Positions 18,644 through 28,843 of a stretch of DNA of 42,137 nucleotides are shown in pieces. The position numbers were made by a program, and so were the translations under genes. Source of the stretch: a virus. How positions within the stretch are numbered: position 1 is the first letter of the stretch; the number at the start of each line of letters is the position of its first letter. The notes under the pieces are model-generated. The model saw nothing but the letters and a program-made list of their open reading frames with translations, had not been told where the DNA came from and did not search any database. The stretch spans positions 1 through 42,137 of IMG/VR virus record IMGVR_UViG_3300047121_000219; one strand, 5' to 3'.

Positions 18644-21600
18644 CGTAGGCCAGTCTCCTCAGTTGCGGCATTACCTTCAACTGAAGATTAATGTTCCTGT
18701 CGAGTTCATCAATGATCCTTCGCTTCTCAGCAGGATCAATATCCATCCGGAGTATCGCATCTTTCTGATCGCGATATCTCTTCATCAACTTATCAAGTAC
18801 ATTCACGCCGCTCTTGAGTTGGAGGATGTTCTCGTTCTCAAGCATGTAAGCCTGAAGTTCATCGACTCGACCCTGATCTTTCAGAGCGTTGATGCTTCCG
18901 ACGATACCATTGATGTTCTTGTCGAGTTCATAGAACTGTTCCTGTAAGCCCGGTCTCATCGCAGTCGTGAAGAACCGGCGCACGAACGGATACTCAAACC
19001 ACTTCCTCTGCGGATACTGCATGTCGTTATCGCGAAGGAGTGTGTCTGCGGCATCAAGGGTATAAGTTCCAAGACTACCAAGGTAGCCATTCATCAAGTG
19101 ATCCAGTTTGAGAGGAGAGATACCAGTCGCTTCTCCTGCGCGACGAGCGAGTTCGTTCGTGCCAAATCGCGCCTGAGCAATCGCATTTCGGTCTTGCATG
19201 TATGTCGGGACGATGGGTCTGCCCGTGAACGTGTCGTAGTTCGCGACCGTCTCAAGGATCGGCAAGATCGCTTGCGGAACAGGGTTAAACGCCAAAGTGC
19301 TGGTCGTTGCGCGGAGAAGTGAATCGCGCAAATCCTTCGACGTAGTGTCCCCATAGGACATGTCGAGGATGCGTTCCGGGATCGTCTTGAAGAGGATACC
19401 CACTTCGAAGGGAATCGGAATCTTTACAGCAAAGCCCGGCTCGCGATTGGCAAGGTCTGCTTTCTTGATCGGGATCAGGTAGTAGTTATCCTTCACTTCC
19501 TGATTCTCGTTATCGTATAACTCATCGTCAGAGATCATGGCGTAGTACAAGCCAGTCAATCCGACCATGAGTCCTGCGCGAACAACGAATCTCTGGATGT
19601 TCTTACGACGATCTCTGGTCACACCAGAGGTTCCGGTCGCTGCCTGATACAACTTGTCGAGACCTTGGATACGCGCATTCAAGAACGGCACCGTTGCAGT
19701 GACAAGCCTCAACTGCGGGTTCCGTCCACGCCGTCCATAGTTGATGACAGACAGCGCCTGATAGGCGGCTTCTACCCAGTCGCCTGTTCTCTTGAGCGTG
19801 TCCTCATAGACCGCATTACGGGTCGAGGCTTCTGCCTTATCTGAAATCGTTCCAAGGAAATCCCATGCGCCTTTAAGCGGACGCATGTAAGCAGAGTTCA
19901 CTACCTCATCCCACTTCGTCTCTTCTCGTACAGGGATCTCATGCCCTCTCTTACGAGCCTCGTCTGAGAGGAACTTGACCACATCCTGCGGATCACGGGC
20001 GAAGTCATATCCGCCTACCACGCCAAACCGGGCAAGATTATCCAGACCGCGATTGAAGTTCCGTGCGGTATCAACGGCAGGGATGATGTTCGCTCCGCTT
20101 GTCAGAAGGACGGAGACGGTATCGCGGGCCATGTTCGCGATGAGATAACCCGGCTCACGGACAATGAGTTCTCGCAATACGGTCGCCGGAACCCTGAAGA
20201 GATTCCCCAGTAGCCCATCAAGATTGACATCTGGGATCGCCTGCATGGATTCGAAGATCAGCGGATCGTCGATGAATGCAGTAACGCGCTTGCCGTTGAC
20301 CTTGAGATTGACGGTCGGCTTCCCTTCGACATTCTCGCCGGGCTGTTTAAATCGGCCCATGCCGATGTTGACCATATCCCTGACGATTCGCTGCTGGGCG
20401 ACGTTCTTCATGCCCATTGCAATCGCCGCATCAAGGTTGGAAAGAATCGCCTCCATGAGCGGGACGTTGATTCCCTCCTCGCTGCCTCTCAGGGCTTTGA
20501 GGGTCGATGCGGTGGTGAGGTTACCGCCGAATACACTGGGATCAGAGATGTCCTTGCCGGTCTTATCCGTTCGATAGAAGGGGTAATAGTCAGACTGATT
20601 CAACCACTTGGTTGCAGCAGCATCATCAATCATTCCCGTATCGCGCAGGAACTTGACGGTGTTGGCATTGTAAGCCTGCCATGCGTCATACCATTCCCTG
20701 ATGATGGGTTGACCCGTTGCAGGATTGATGTACTGATTCGCTTCCTGCTCAATCTCTTGCAGGAATGCAGCATCAGCAGGAACGGCTTTACCTTCCCTGC
20801 TTAAACGCTCTCCACGCTTGGCAACCGCATACGCCTGAGCCAGTTTCTCAAGGCTGGCGTTGTACTGATTGTTGTAGAGCGGGGCGAGGACATCGATAAG
20901 TCCCTTGTACTGCCTGCCGTTATGGACAAACGGATCAACACGGAAGCCGCCATCGACATAGACCGGAACCCCTTCGGTGATCGCCGCTGCGAAGATTGCC
21001 TTGCTGCGATCCGCAAACTCTGCCGCTGCCAGTGAACTGACTGCCGCAGTGTTATGCATCAGCGAAGGATGATTCTGGTTGTAGAACTCAAGACGAGAGA
21101 AATTGAAGATCGCGTTCTGACGCAGTTTGTCCACGGTGTCCCGGAACGGTGACATCCTCATGGAGTTAATTACCGTTCTAACAGGGTCTTGATTCGGAGG
21201 TTCAGGGACAACCTGATCAAGAATAGTCCTGATGTTCGGGTTCCGATAGTTCGGTTGGTTCTGGCGCGAGTATCGCACCTCATCATCCGGGGTCAGTTTC
21301 AGACCTTGCTCCGGATTCTGTGCGACGTAGAGCGCATCAGGCGATGCCGCCAAGTTGTAGAGCGGGATCGCCATTGCAGGCGTGGACTCAATATCCGCCC
21401 TCGCATTCTCAACCGCTTGGTCGAGTTGCGCTTGCGGTCTTTCAATAGGCGTTACTTCTGCGGCGGCTTTTGCTGCGCCTTGCTGCCCTTCTTGTCCTTG
21501 CCAGATGATGGTGCCGTCACCGGCAAGGTCGATGCGCGATGGAGGGTACCGACGCTGTAGAAGTTCAACTTCTTGTAGTCTTCCTCTGTCGCGTAATGAG

Positions 21601-24600
21601 CCGAGATACGCTTCGCCATTTCGATTCTCCTTCCAATCGTTCTTTGTAGACGATAGCACAACCTGACTAATTATTGAACGGTCAAGTTCAACATTAGTTT
21701 GTTCGGCTGCATCGTTCGCAGCATTGATGATCTTCTCGACTTCGTTTCTTCGCCACTTGCCGCCAAAGTTTAAAAGACGAATGCCCGGCATCCCATCGAT
21801 GAGGATCTGCTGGAAGCCCGGAGCAATGGGATCGCCTTCTTTGTTCTTTGGTGCGAACTCAAGGAACTTGGAGAAGAACTTCGTCGCGTTATCAACGGAG
21901 TCAAGGTTAGGCGAGAGGATGTCAATCGCCATGTTCTTTCCAGACTTCAACGATCTGGTGTTGATGATCTCCGTTTGCTGGAAGGCATAGCCAACCATGT
22001 CCATGAAATCATCGACGGCTTCAGGACTCGCGACCGCATCCAGTTGGATCGCGCCTTCAAGCCACTGGAGATACGCGCCTACGCCCGCGACGTTCTGTTT
22101 AACCTTGATACCAGCAAGATTTGCGAGGAACCCAATCTCTCTCTGTGCGACATCGACAGGGATTTCTTTCCCTGCGAGTTTGTCTGCGAGGACAGAGTTT
22201 GCACCGGGGGCCAAGCCAATCGAAACACGGCGCGTGTTACCGCCAATGATGTCACGAACGAACTCTGCATCGACGCCCATGGCTCGCTGCATCGTCACCC
22301 AACCGACAGCCTGAACCTCGCGAGCGGTCCAACCGCCACCGTCGAAGTTCTGTCTGTTGAGCATCTCAGCGACATCGTTGTAGAAGTCGATGCCGTACTC
22401 GTACTGCGTCTCGCCTGAGGTTGTCTTATCTACCTGAAGGCGATTGGCTGCTTCATTACCAAAGTTCTTGCGGATGTATTCCTGCACAGTCGGATCGACA
22501 AAGCCGATATCGCGCTGCGCCCAGACATCAATCGCCGCAGGCTGTCTGCCACGGACATCACCACGAACCACCGTTCGCGTATCCAATCCCAGTTCGCTGT
22601 CGAGGAAGTCGAGGAGTTTGTCACCCACTCCGCCTTCCGGAACTCTATCGCTCAGGACATCGATCAATGCCTGTTGGTTTAAACCTGCCTTCTTGATTTC
22701 AGGTTTGCCAACGGCCATGTCCGCTGCTCGCAGTACGTCCGTGAATCCCTTCGTGGGACTGGCGCGTTTCTGTGAGAGTAGCCATGCGAGTGCGTACTTC
22801 GGAGTCTCATCACCGAAGATGGGGCGGAAGGCTTCGTCTAACTGTCGATACCACCCGCGAGCATCTTTGATTTCCTCCATGCTCATCAGGGTATTGACAC
22901 GGTTTAACCAGTCTTCGTTGGTGATCTTTCCAACCAAGAATGAAGGTCTGCCCGGAACTGTAAGTTCGACACGTTCGTTCCGGGGCGCACCGACACCGGG
23001 TTCCCGTGCAAGGCGGCGGCGAATACGACCTTCGGCCTCTTCTGGGGTAACGATATCTGCCAAAGGACTACGCGGCGGTTTGCTGCGAGATTCCAAAATG
23101 AGATCCGTCTCAAGACCAAAGTCGCCCGTGTTTCCTACCGCAGACTTGACCTGATTCGGGTTGAAGACAGCAAGGTTCTTCTCGCCCTGCTCTTCAACGA
23201 ACATGGAGTCATAGCCAAGTTCTCTAATCGCATCAAGAATCGGAGCATTACCATCCGATCCTTCAATGGTCTGCCAGTTACCCTGACCAATCTCTTCGAC
23301 CATGGACGCGGTGATATCTGCGCCGTTCTCTCTGGCGCGACGAACAACAGCGCGAACATCCTCGCGATTGTCGTAGTCCCAAGGCTTGTCCGCCTTGACG
23401 TAGACGGGCATCAGGTTCCCGCTTGAAGGCAGGCGAGTCTGGATGGCGTTGAGGTAACGCGAACTGCGTCCCTCTGCGGCAACATCCTTCACCGCCTGCA
23501 AGGACTTCGGATTGATGGCCTTACCGTTCGCAATGTCCTTCGCGATCCTGTCTCTCTCCGCCCTCATCTTCTCGTAGAGCGGAGGGGAGAACGAAGACTG
23601 GACGGCCAGTGCCTCATTCAAGACATCCAAGACTTGCTGGTCTGACATGAAGTCCGGGAAGTTGCTGACCATGTAGTTATCAGACAAGAACGCGAACTCT
23701 TCCGCGAATGCCGGACTCTTGGTGACGAAGACAGATCCCGCCTGCTTCGGACGGAACCGATCAATGATCGCCCCGGTTCCATGGTAGAAAACCTGCGGGC
23801 GACCCTGACTATCCTTCGCCTTGCTCTTGCCGAACCAGCGCCAGAAGTTGGTTAAACCTTGCTCAGTGTTTCGAGTGGCTCTGCCAACCTGCTCAAGACC
23901 TTCGCCGCCAATAAAGATCGGGCGACCTTCGGCATTGGTGGTCGGAACCGATTCGCCTTCGACAGAGATACGGGGAGGGAGTCTCGACTCCATGATCTCC
24001 GCACCCTGAAGCATTTCAGGGGGAAGGTCAGAGGTTGCCCGTGGACGGGCCGCAGGCGGCGCAGGAGGAGCGGTAGCGGCAGCAGGTGTAACGACGGCAG
24101 GGGCTGGAGCAGCGCCTCCCAGAATGCCTGCTAATCGTTCCGGAGTGGTACCCGCACGGGATAGCGCAGCCTCAGTGGCACGGAGGGTGCGGATCTCACC
24201 ACGCTGACGACCGCCTACCTCGCCACGCTCAAAGCGGGAAAGGATATCTCCGTAGGTCTGGAACCCAGTTCCGGTCAGGGCAGAGCGTAGTCTTTGGAAG
24301 AACTGCGCCATTCTCTCCAGAAGATTCTGGGGACGCCCACTGACTTTCAATTGCTTGGCTGTGTAGTCACGGAACATATCCGCGACCGCCTCTTCGATCT
24401 GAATTACTCCACTACGATCTGAGTAGTTGGTCTTGGCGATATCGAAGTAGGTCTGATTAGTACCCGGCTTCTTGACCTTGGTGATGGCGTTCTCAAGGTT
24501 CGACCACTCGTCCTGTTTCCATAGATCCAGAAGACGGGCAGCATGGATCACCTCGTGACCCATCACCTGATTTAGAGCATTTAAACGCTGTTCTGGTGTC

Positions 24601-27164
24601 AGCGAACCATCGGGATCTACGCGATCCACTGCGAGGAAAATCTGCTTTAGGCGCGGATCGAAGAAGGCTTCGGTCTCCTCGCCTGCGATCTCTCCAGTCG
24701 GCTGGATCAAGTTCCGTTCAATGTTGAGCGCAATGTCGTTAAGTCCATACCCACGCAGCGACTGACGAAGTGCCTTGCGGATTGGGACAAGATTGCCCAC
24801 ACCACCCGGAGGAGCGGGCAATGCAAGGACCGGCTTCGGCGCTACCTTAACGCCCTGCTTGGACAGATCCTGCTTGAGTACGGCAAGCGTCTCATCGACC
24901 TTCGGATATTCCTTAGGCAACCGCGCTGCTTCGATGATCTGATCATCGGTCGGAGTGACGCCGCGAGCATTCGCGCCTTGAATGAACTTCGATGCACGAA
25001 CGAAGTTCTCACGGTTGTACGGCTTGAACTCGAAAACAGGAAGTTTGGTTTCCCGTTCGAAACGCGGAAGGCTAGACAGTTTCTTGTGGAAAAGACGGAT
25101 GTCGCCGTAGTCCATCTCTTTGACGGAACCCTTCCCTGTAACGCCTTTTGCAAGGGCATTGACTTCAGGGGAGGCAATGTCTGAGATGATGTTCTTCGAA
25201 CGAATCAGGTCAGCAATCTGATTGACTGCGCCTTTCTTGCCGAGTTTCGGATCAATCGGCACATCCTTGGTGATGGCCGGGAAACTCTTGCCCAGTGCAG
25301 ACTTGGTTTCTTCAAGCGAAAAGACATTGCTCTCAGGCTTGCCTTCCTGAGAACGTGACTTGTTGATCTCTTGGGCCTTGGTCAGACCCTTGATGATGCG
25401 AGGCTGACCACCTTCCGGCGTGTACTGATACCCCAATACGCGACCGCGACGATCCTTTGCCTTCGGCAACCCTTCGATCTGTCGCCAACTCAGCGCCTCT
25501 GCGTAATCAGGGCCGACCGTCTTTGCCGCCTCGTTGAGAGATACAGCAGAGAACGTATTCGCATCCGGGTTGAGGGTGCGATATCCGTAACTGAAAAGGC
25601 TCTGTGTCGTATCCGGATCGTAAGCCTGACCCGCAGTTTCCAGAGAATTGAGGATGGCTCCCCGAACATTCTGGTTGACAACTTCTTTGTTTAAACTAAA
25701 AGCAGTGGCGTTCGCTTGCTCGAAAGTTTTAAGCGGCTGGCCGTAACGCTTGCCTTCAGTGTCAATAATTGTGAAGGTCGGTTGCGGGTTACCCGCCTGA
25801 TCACGAACCGTTTCTCCCTGCTGAACAGAGAACTGACCAAAGTTCGGGAAGTAATCACCAAGATTACGGGCAATCTTCTGCCCATAAGCCACACCAAACT
25901 GAACATCATTAGAGACATCTGGTCCACGCATCGGCGTAGCCAGTTGGTTCACCTCGTCCTGAGTCGGCGGGTCGATGGCATCTGCCTGAACACGCGCAGC
26001 AGCAGCCTCTGCATCAAGGCTTGTCTGATCCGCTTGGCCCTGCATACGACGCTGATTCTCAGCCTCAAGGGCTGCACGGAACTCCGCTGCTCGACGCTCC
26101 TCTTCCTGACGAAGTTCCGCCTCGCGTTGGCGATCAACCTCGTTGGTGATGTTCGCACGGGCAAGGTTGTACTCTGCCTGTTGAGTCGGTGAGGCAATCT
26201 CGATACCTGCGCCAAGGCCAAAGCCCACCGCGCCTTCCAGTGCCGCAGCCGAAGCCACGCCGCGCATGGTCGGGATGTCTTCAAAGCCTTCTCTCTGAAG
26301 GGCAATGTTCCCAGCCGCTTGTTCTTGTGCGGCTTGAATGAATTCAGGGGCCGCTTCCTTCGCACCTGCAAAGAGTGCCTTCGTCAATGTGCCTTTCGAA
26401 GCCGCATTACTGGTCGCGACGTTCTTGAGGATGCGACTTGCCAGTGCCTTTTCTAGGCCGGTTCCAGCAGCCAATCCACCCAGTCCTGCACCGAGCAGGA
26501 TCTGATCCAGATTCTCGCCACCGTATTCTTGAGCCAGTTTTGCTCGCTCTTCGATGACATCTTCTGGAAGACCCAGTGCTTCCAGTTCGCGTTTAACCTC
26601 ATCGTAGATGGTGCTTTTGACGATACCCGCACCACCTACCGCACCGATACCGGTTCCGACACGAGCCGCTGTCGCAGCACGAGCCGCCAATGTGCCGCCG
26701 CGCAGAGCCGCACCTGCGAGACCACCCGCGATAGTCGGCACTGCCGTACCAATACCCTGTGCGAGGAAGTCCACGGGGGCTGTGGCGAATGCACGAAGAC
26801 CCGCAGTCAGTTGCTCTCCAAGTCCTTTGTCTTCGGCTTCTTGGAAGATACGCGCAACTTCTTGCGAGTCTTGCTTGGACTGTGCGCTCAACAAACTGCT
26901 GAGGTAATCCTCAACACCACGAATGTTTTGAGAGGCAGCGTTGTCTGCGCCAAAGGCATCCGTTAAAAAGCGAACGCCTTGAGCAACACCCGTTGCGGCT
27001 TTGAGAGGAACATCCGCAACCTGACGGAATACAGATTGATCTTCTGGTTTAGGAGGCTGGTACTGACTAAAGATCTGATCGAGATCCGCATCAGTCGGCG
27101 GAGCATCTCCGGTCAGATCAAGTACAACACCCGTCCTTGGATCTGTGACGCGGTAAGTAGGCAT
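18621..27164 (-). CDS. Giant polyvalent virion protein (2847 aa)
   Basis: One uninterrupted frame of 2847 residues. N-terminus: MPTYRVTDPRTGVVLDLTGD, then a glycine/alanine hydrophobic region (about 135-200) that could enter membranes. Near residue 869 is an HExxH zincin motif (MGHEVIHAARLL). Near 1128 FYHGTGAIIDRFRP opens an ADP-ribosyltransferase-like PolyVal domain. Near 2450 ASTRNAVYEDTLKR and PFLNARIQGLDKL mark the large-polyvalent-protein domain LPD38, followed by a hydrophobic segment (LMVGLTGLYYAMI, about 2530). Such proteins are packaged and injected with DNA and can protect it or modify host factors. It is the largest gene here, with short intergenic spacing to its structural neighbours. 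Confidence 0.8.
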   Translation of the reverse strand: MPTYRVTDPRTGVVLDLTGDAPPTDADLDQIFSQYQPPKPEDQSVFRQVADVPLKAATGVAQGVRFLTDAFGADNAASQNIRGVEDYLSSLLSAQSKQDSQEVARIFQEAEDKGLGEQLTAGLRAFATAPVDFLAQGIGTAVPTIAGGLAGAALRGGTLAARAATAARVGTGIGAVGGAGIVKSTIYDEVKRELEALGLPEDVIEERAKLAQEYGGENLDQILLGAGLGGLAAGTGLEKALASRILKNVATSNAASKGTLTKALFAGAKEAAPEFIQAAQEQAAGNIALQREGFEDIPTMRGVASAAALEGAVGFGLGAGIEIASPTQQAEYNLARANITNEVDRQREAELRQEEERRAAEFRAALEAENQRRMQGQADQTSLDAEAAAARVQADAIDPPTQDEVNQLATPMRGPDVSNDVQFGVAYGQKIARNLGDYFPNFGQFSVQQGETVRDQAGNPQPTFTIIDTEGKRYGQPLKTFEQANATAFSLNKEVVNQNVRGAILNSLETAGQAYDPDTTQSLFSYGYRTLNPDANTFSAVSLNEAAKTVGPDYAEALSWRQIEGLPKAKDRRGRVLGYQYTPEGGQPRIIKGLTKAQEINKSRSQEGKPESNVFSLEETKSALGKSFPAITKDVPIDPKLGKKGAVNQIADLIRSKNIISDIASPEVNALAKGVTGKGSVKEMDYGDIRLFHKKLSSLPRFERETKLPVFEFKPYNRENFVRASKFIQGANARGVTPTDDQIIEAARLPKEYPKVDETLAVLKQDLSKQGVKVAPKPVLALPAPPGGVGNLVPIRKALRQSLRGYGLNDIALNIERNLIQPTGEIAGEETEAFFDPRLKQIFLAVDRVDPDGSLTPEQRLNALNQVMGHEVIHAARLLDLWKQDEWSNLENAITKVKKPGTNQTYFDIAKTNYSDRSGVIQIEEAVADMFRDYTAKQLKVSGRPQNLLERMAQFFQRLRSALTGTGFQTYGDILSRFERGEVGGRQRGEIRTLRATEAALSRAGTTPERLAGILGGAAPAPAVVTPAAATAPPAPPAARPRATSDLPPEMLQGAEIMESRLPPRISVEGESVPTTNAEGRPIFIGGEGLEQVGRATRNTEQGLTNFWRWFGKSKAKDSQGRPQVFYHGTGAIIDRFRPKQAGSVFVTKSPAFAEEFAFLSDNYMVSNFPDFMSDQQVLDVLNEALAVQSSFSPPLYEKMRAERDRIAKDIANGKAINPKSLQAVKDVAAEGRSSRYLNAIQTRLPSSGNLMPVYVKADKPWDYDNREDVRAVVRRARENGADITASMVEEIGQGNWQTIEGSDGNAPILDAIRELGYDSMFVEEQGEKNLAVFNPNQVKSAVGNTGDFGLETDLILESRSKPPRSPLADIVTPEEAEGRIRRRLAREPGVGAPRNERVELTVPGRPSFLVGKITNEDWLNRVNTLMSMEEIKDARGWYRQLDEAFRPIFGDETPKYALAWLLSQKRASPTKGFTDVLRAADMAVGKPEIKKAGLNQQALIDVLSDRVPEGGVGDKLLDFLDSELGLDTRTVVRGDVRGRQPAAIDVWAQRDIGFVDPTVQEYIRKNFGNEAANRLQVDKTTSGETQYEYGIDFYNDVAEMLNRQNFDGGGWTAREVQAVGWVTMQRAMGVDAEFVRDIIGGNTRRVSIGLAPGANSVLADKLAGKEIPVDVAQREIGFLANLAGIKVKQNVAGVGAYLQWLEGAIQLDAVASPEAVDDFMDMVGYAFQQTEIINTRSLKSGKNMAIDILSPNLDSVDNATKFFSKFLEFAPKNKEGDPIAPGFQQILIDGMPGIRLLNFGGKWRRNEVEKIINAANDAAEQTNVELDRSIISQVVLSSTKNDWKENRNGEAYLGSLRDRGRLQEVELLQRRYPPSRIDLAGDGTIIWQGQEGQQGAAKAAAEVTPIERPQAQLDQAVENARADIESTPAMAIPLYNLAASPDALYVAQNPEQGLKLTPDDEVRYSRQNQPNYRNPNIRTILDQVVPEPPNQDPVRTVINSMRMSPFRDTVDKLRQNAIFNFSRLEFYNQNHPSLMHNTAAVSSLAAAEFADRSKAIFAAAITEGVPVYVDGGFRVDPFVHNGRQYKGLIDVLAPLYNNQYNASLEKLAQAYAVAKRGERLSREGKAVPADAAFLQEIEQEANQYINPATGQPIIREWYDAWQAYNANTVKFLRDTGMIDDAAATKWLNQSDYYPFYRTDKTGKDISDPSVFGGNLTTASTLKALRGSEEGINVPLMEAILSNLDAAIAMGMKNVAQQRIVRDMVNIGMGRFKQPGENVEGKPTVNLKVNGKRVTAFIDDPLIFESMQAIPDVNLDGLLGNLFRVPATVLRELIVREPGYLIANMARDTVSVLLTSGANIIPAVDTARNFNRGLDNLARFGVVGGYDFARDPQDVVKFLSDEARKRGHEIPVREETKWDEVVNSAYMRPLKGAWDFLGTISDKAEASTRNAVYEDTLKRTGDWVEAAYQALSVINYGRRGRNPQLRLVTATVPFLNARIQGLDKLYQAATGTSGVTRDRRKNIQRFVVRAGLMVGLTGLYYAMISDDELYDNENQEVKDNYYLIPIKKADLANREPGFAVKIPIPFEVGILFKTIPERILDMSYGDTTSKDLRDSLLRATTSTLAFNPVPQAILPILETVANYDTFTGRPIVPTYMQDRNAIAQARFGTNELARRAGEATGISPLKLDHLMNGYLGSLGTYTLDAADTLLRDNDMQYPQRKWFEYPFVRRFFTTAMRPGLQEQFYELDKNINGIVGSINALKDQGRVDELQAYMLENENILQLKSGVNVLDKLMKRYRDQKDAILRMDIDPAEKRRIIDELDRNINLQLKVMPQLRRLAYDEQRQAG

Positions 27165-27169
27165 GTGAA

Positions 27170-28840
27170 CTACCGCCGCACAACTTCAACTTGATATCTT
27201 GATTGTGCATTCGCAGGCTTTTCGGAATCCGTCTTACGCAACTGAAGTACCTTCGCTACATCGACAGTGGGGATCATCGCACCGTACTGGCGGATGGCTC
27301 TTTCGACAAGCATCTCTCGCATCTGATCCTTCTGCTCCGGACTCAAGCCAATCTGATCCTTGAGCGTGTCCTCAATTCTATCCTCAGCCGATTCCACTGC
27401 GTTCAAGAATGCGCGGTTGTCCAATGCTTGTTGCTGTGCCGCATTGGCAAGGTTGCTTCTAACAGAGGTGTCATAGGTGATGAACAACTGAGCAGCGCGA
27501 TCCTGTCGCTCCCGATCAGACTTCGCAATGTCGCCGTAGATGTTGGCAATCTGACCCACAGTCTCACGGTCAAACTGCATCTTGTCGATCTGCGCCTGAC
27601 GCTGTTGCTGCGCGGTCTGCAACTGCAACTGTTCCGCAGTGCGACCTTCAGCCGTTGCTTCACGACGCCCTTCGCGCAGGGTTTCCATGGCAACCTGAGT
27701 CGCCTGCCTCAAACCTGCGGCAGGATCTCCGGCCATTACACCCGCGCCAAGGCTGGTTAAGGTTCCGGCAATCGCCATGCGACGAGCCTCATCTCGTGCT
27801 TCCTGTTGACGCTGCAATGCAGCCTGTCGATAAGGATCAAGATCAAGCGGGGCCGGAATACCTTGCGCTCTTTGCTGTTCGATGAGATCGATTAAACGCT
27901 GCTGCTGTTCCGTGATGCCAGTTGGCTGCATCATTCCGCTGATCATGCTTGGAACATTGAGATTACTGCCCGCTCCAGTTGGAGCAGTTCTCTGATTAGC
28001 CATGGCCGCGCCAACATCCGCTATGCCACCGGGTGGCACAGGAGGCGGAGCGGCAGGCGGGGCAGCAGACGGTGCGGCAGCAGGCGGGGGATTGCGCTGG
28101 CCGGTCATGGCTTGGTTTGCTGCCATGAAATCAAAGTTTGCCGGGAGATTAGCCGGTGGAGGAGTCGGGGGAGGGGTCGGTGCCGTAGCCGCCGCAGCCT
28201 CCATGGGAGGACGCTGAACAGATCCCAGCGCACGAGCAGGATCAATGCCTTCGTTCCTCAGCAATGTCGCTGCTTCTTCAACGCGATCTGCCTGAGCAAG
28301 CGCCTGCGCTTCGCGGATCACAGAGAACTGTGCGCGACGTGGTAAAAGCAGCGAAGACAACGAAGCACGATTCGCCTCAACACCCTCTTGGGTTTGAAAG
28401 CCGGGGATGAATCGCTGTGCGAAGTTGGGAACCGTTCTGCCTTCCTGCATTCGGTACGGAACCTGCCCGCCCTGATACATGCCCATCGGCGCACCGGTCA
28501 TCGGCTGCTGTCTCGGCGCTCCCGGAGGGGCTGCTCCCTGAGGAGCCATTGGAGGCGCTGCTCTCATCGGCGCGGCACCTTGAGGGGCCATCGGAGGAGG
28601 CTGCTGGGTTCCCGGCGGAGGACCGCCCACACCCGCAATGCCGCTTTGAAGGATCTGATCCTTCACCGTTTGCTGAGGCTGCTGCTGATTCGCCTGAAAC
28701 CGTTGACGCATATCCTGCCTTCTCTGAACTTCAGAGACTGCAAGGAACTGAGGGATTCGGCCCGAAGGGAACTGTGCTTCTTGGAACAAGACTTGGTCAG
28801 GAAGACCCTTGACCATGTCTTCTGCTTCGATGATGTTCAT
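27170..28840 (-). CDS. Proline/glutamine-rich virion-associated protein (556 aa)
   Basis: The protein starts MNIIEAEDMVKGLPDQVLFQ. Residues about 50-120 and 210-270 are low-complexity Pro/Ala/Gly/Met tracts (PMAPQGAAP repeats). Between them is RTVPNFAQRFIPGFQTQEGV, and the last 220 residues are a long Gln/Arg/Ala helix. The composition and the position between two other internal-virion candidates suggest a virion or ejection protein. I recognise no enzyme motif. It lies four bases from the 975-residue gene and five from the giant gene, in one operon. Confidence 0.6.
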   Translation of the reverse strand: MNIIEAEDMVKGLPDQVLFQEAQFPSGRIPQFLAVSEVQRRQDMRQRFQANQQQPQQTVKDQILQSGIAGVGGPPPGTQQPPPMAPQGAAPMRAAPPMAPQGAAPPGAPRQQPMTGAPMGMYQGGQVPYRMQEGRTVPNFAQRFIPGFQTQEGVEANRASLSSLLLPRRAQFSVIREAQALAQADRVEEAATLLRNEGIDPARALGSVQRPPMEAAAATAPTPPPTPPPANLPANFDFMAANQAMTGQRNPPPAAAPSAAPPAAPPPVPPGGIADVGAAMANQRTAPTGAGSNLNVPSMISGMMQPTGITEQQQRLIDLIEQQRAQGIPAPLDLDPYRQAALQRQQEARDEARRMAIAGTLTSLGAGVMAGDPAAGLRQATQVAMETLREGRREATAEGRTAEQLQLQTAQQQRQAQIDKMQFDRETVGQIANIYGDIAKSDRERQDRAAQLFITYDTSVRSNLANAAQQQALDNRAFLNAVESAEDRIEDTLKDQIGLSPEQKDQMREMLVERAIRQYGAMIPTVDVAKVLQLRKTDSEKPANAQSRYQVEVVRR

Positions 28841-28843
28841 CGT

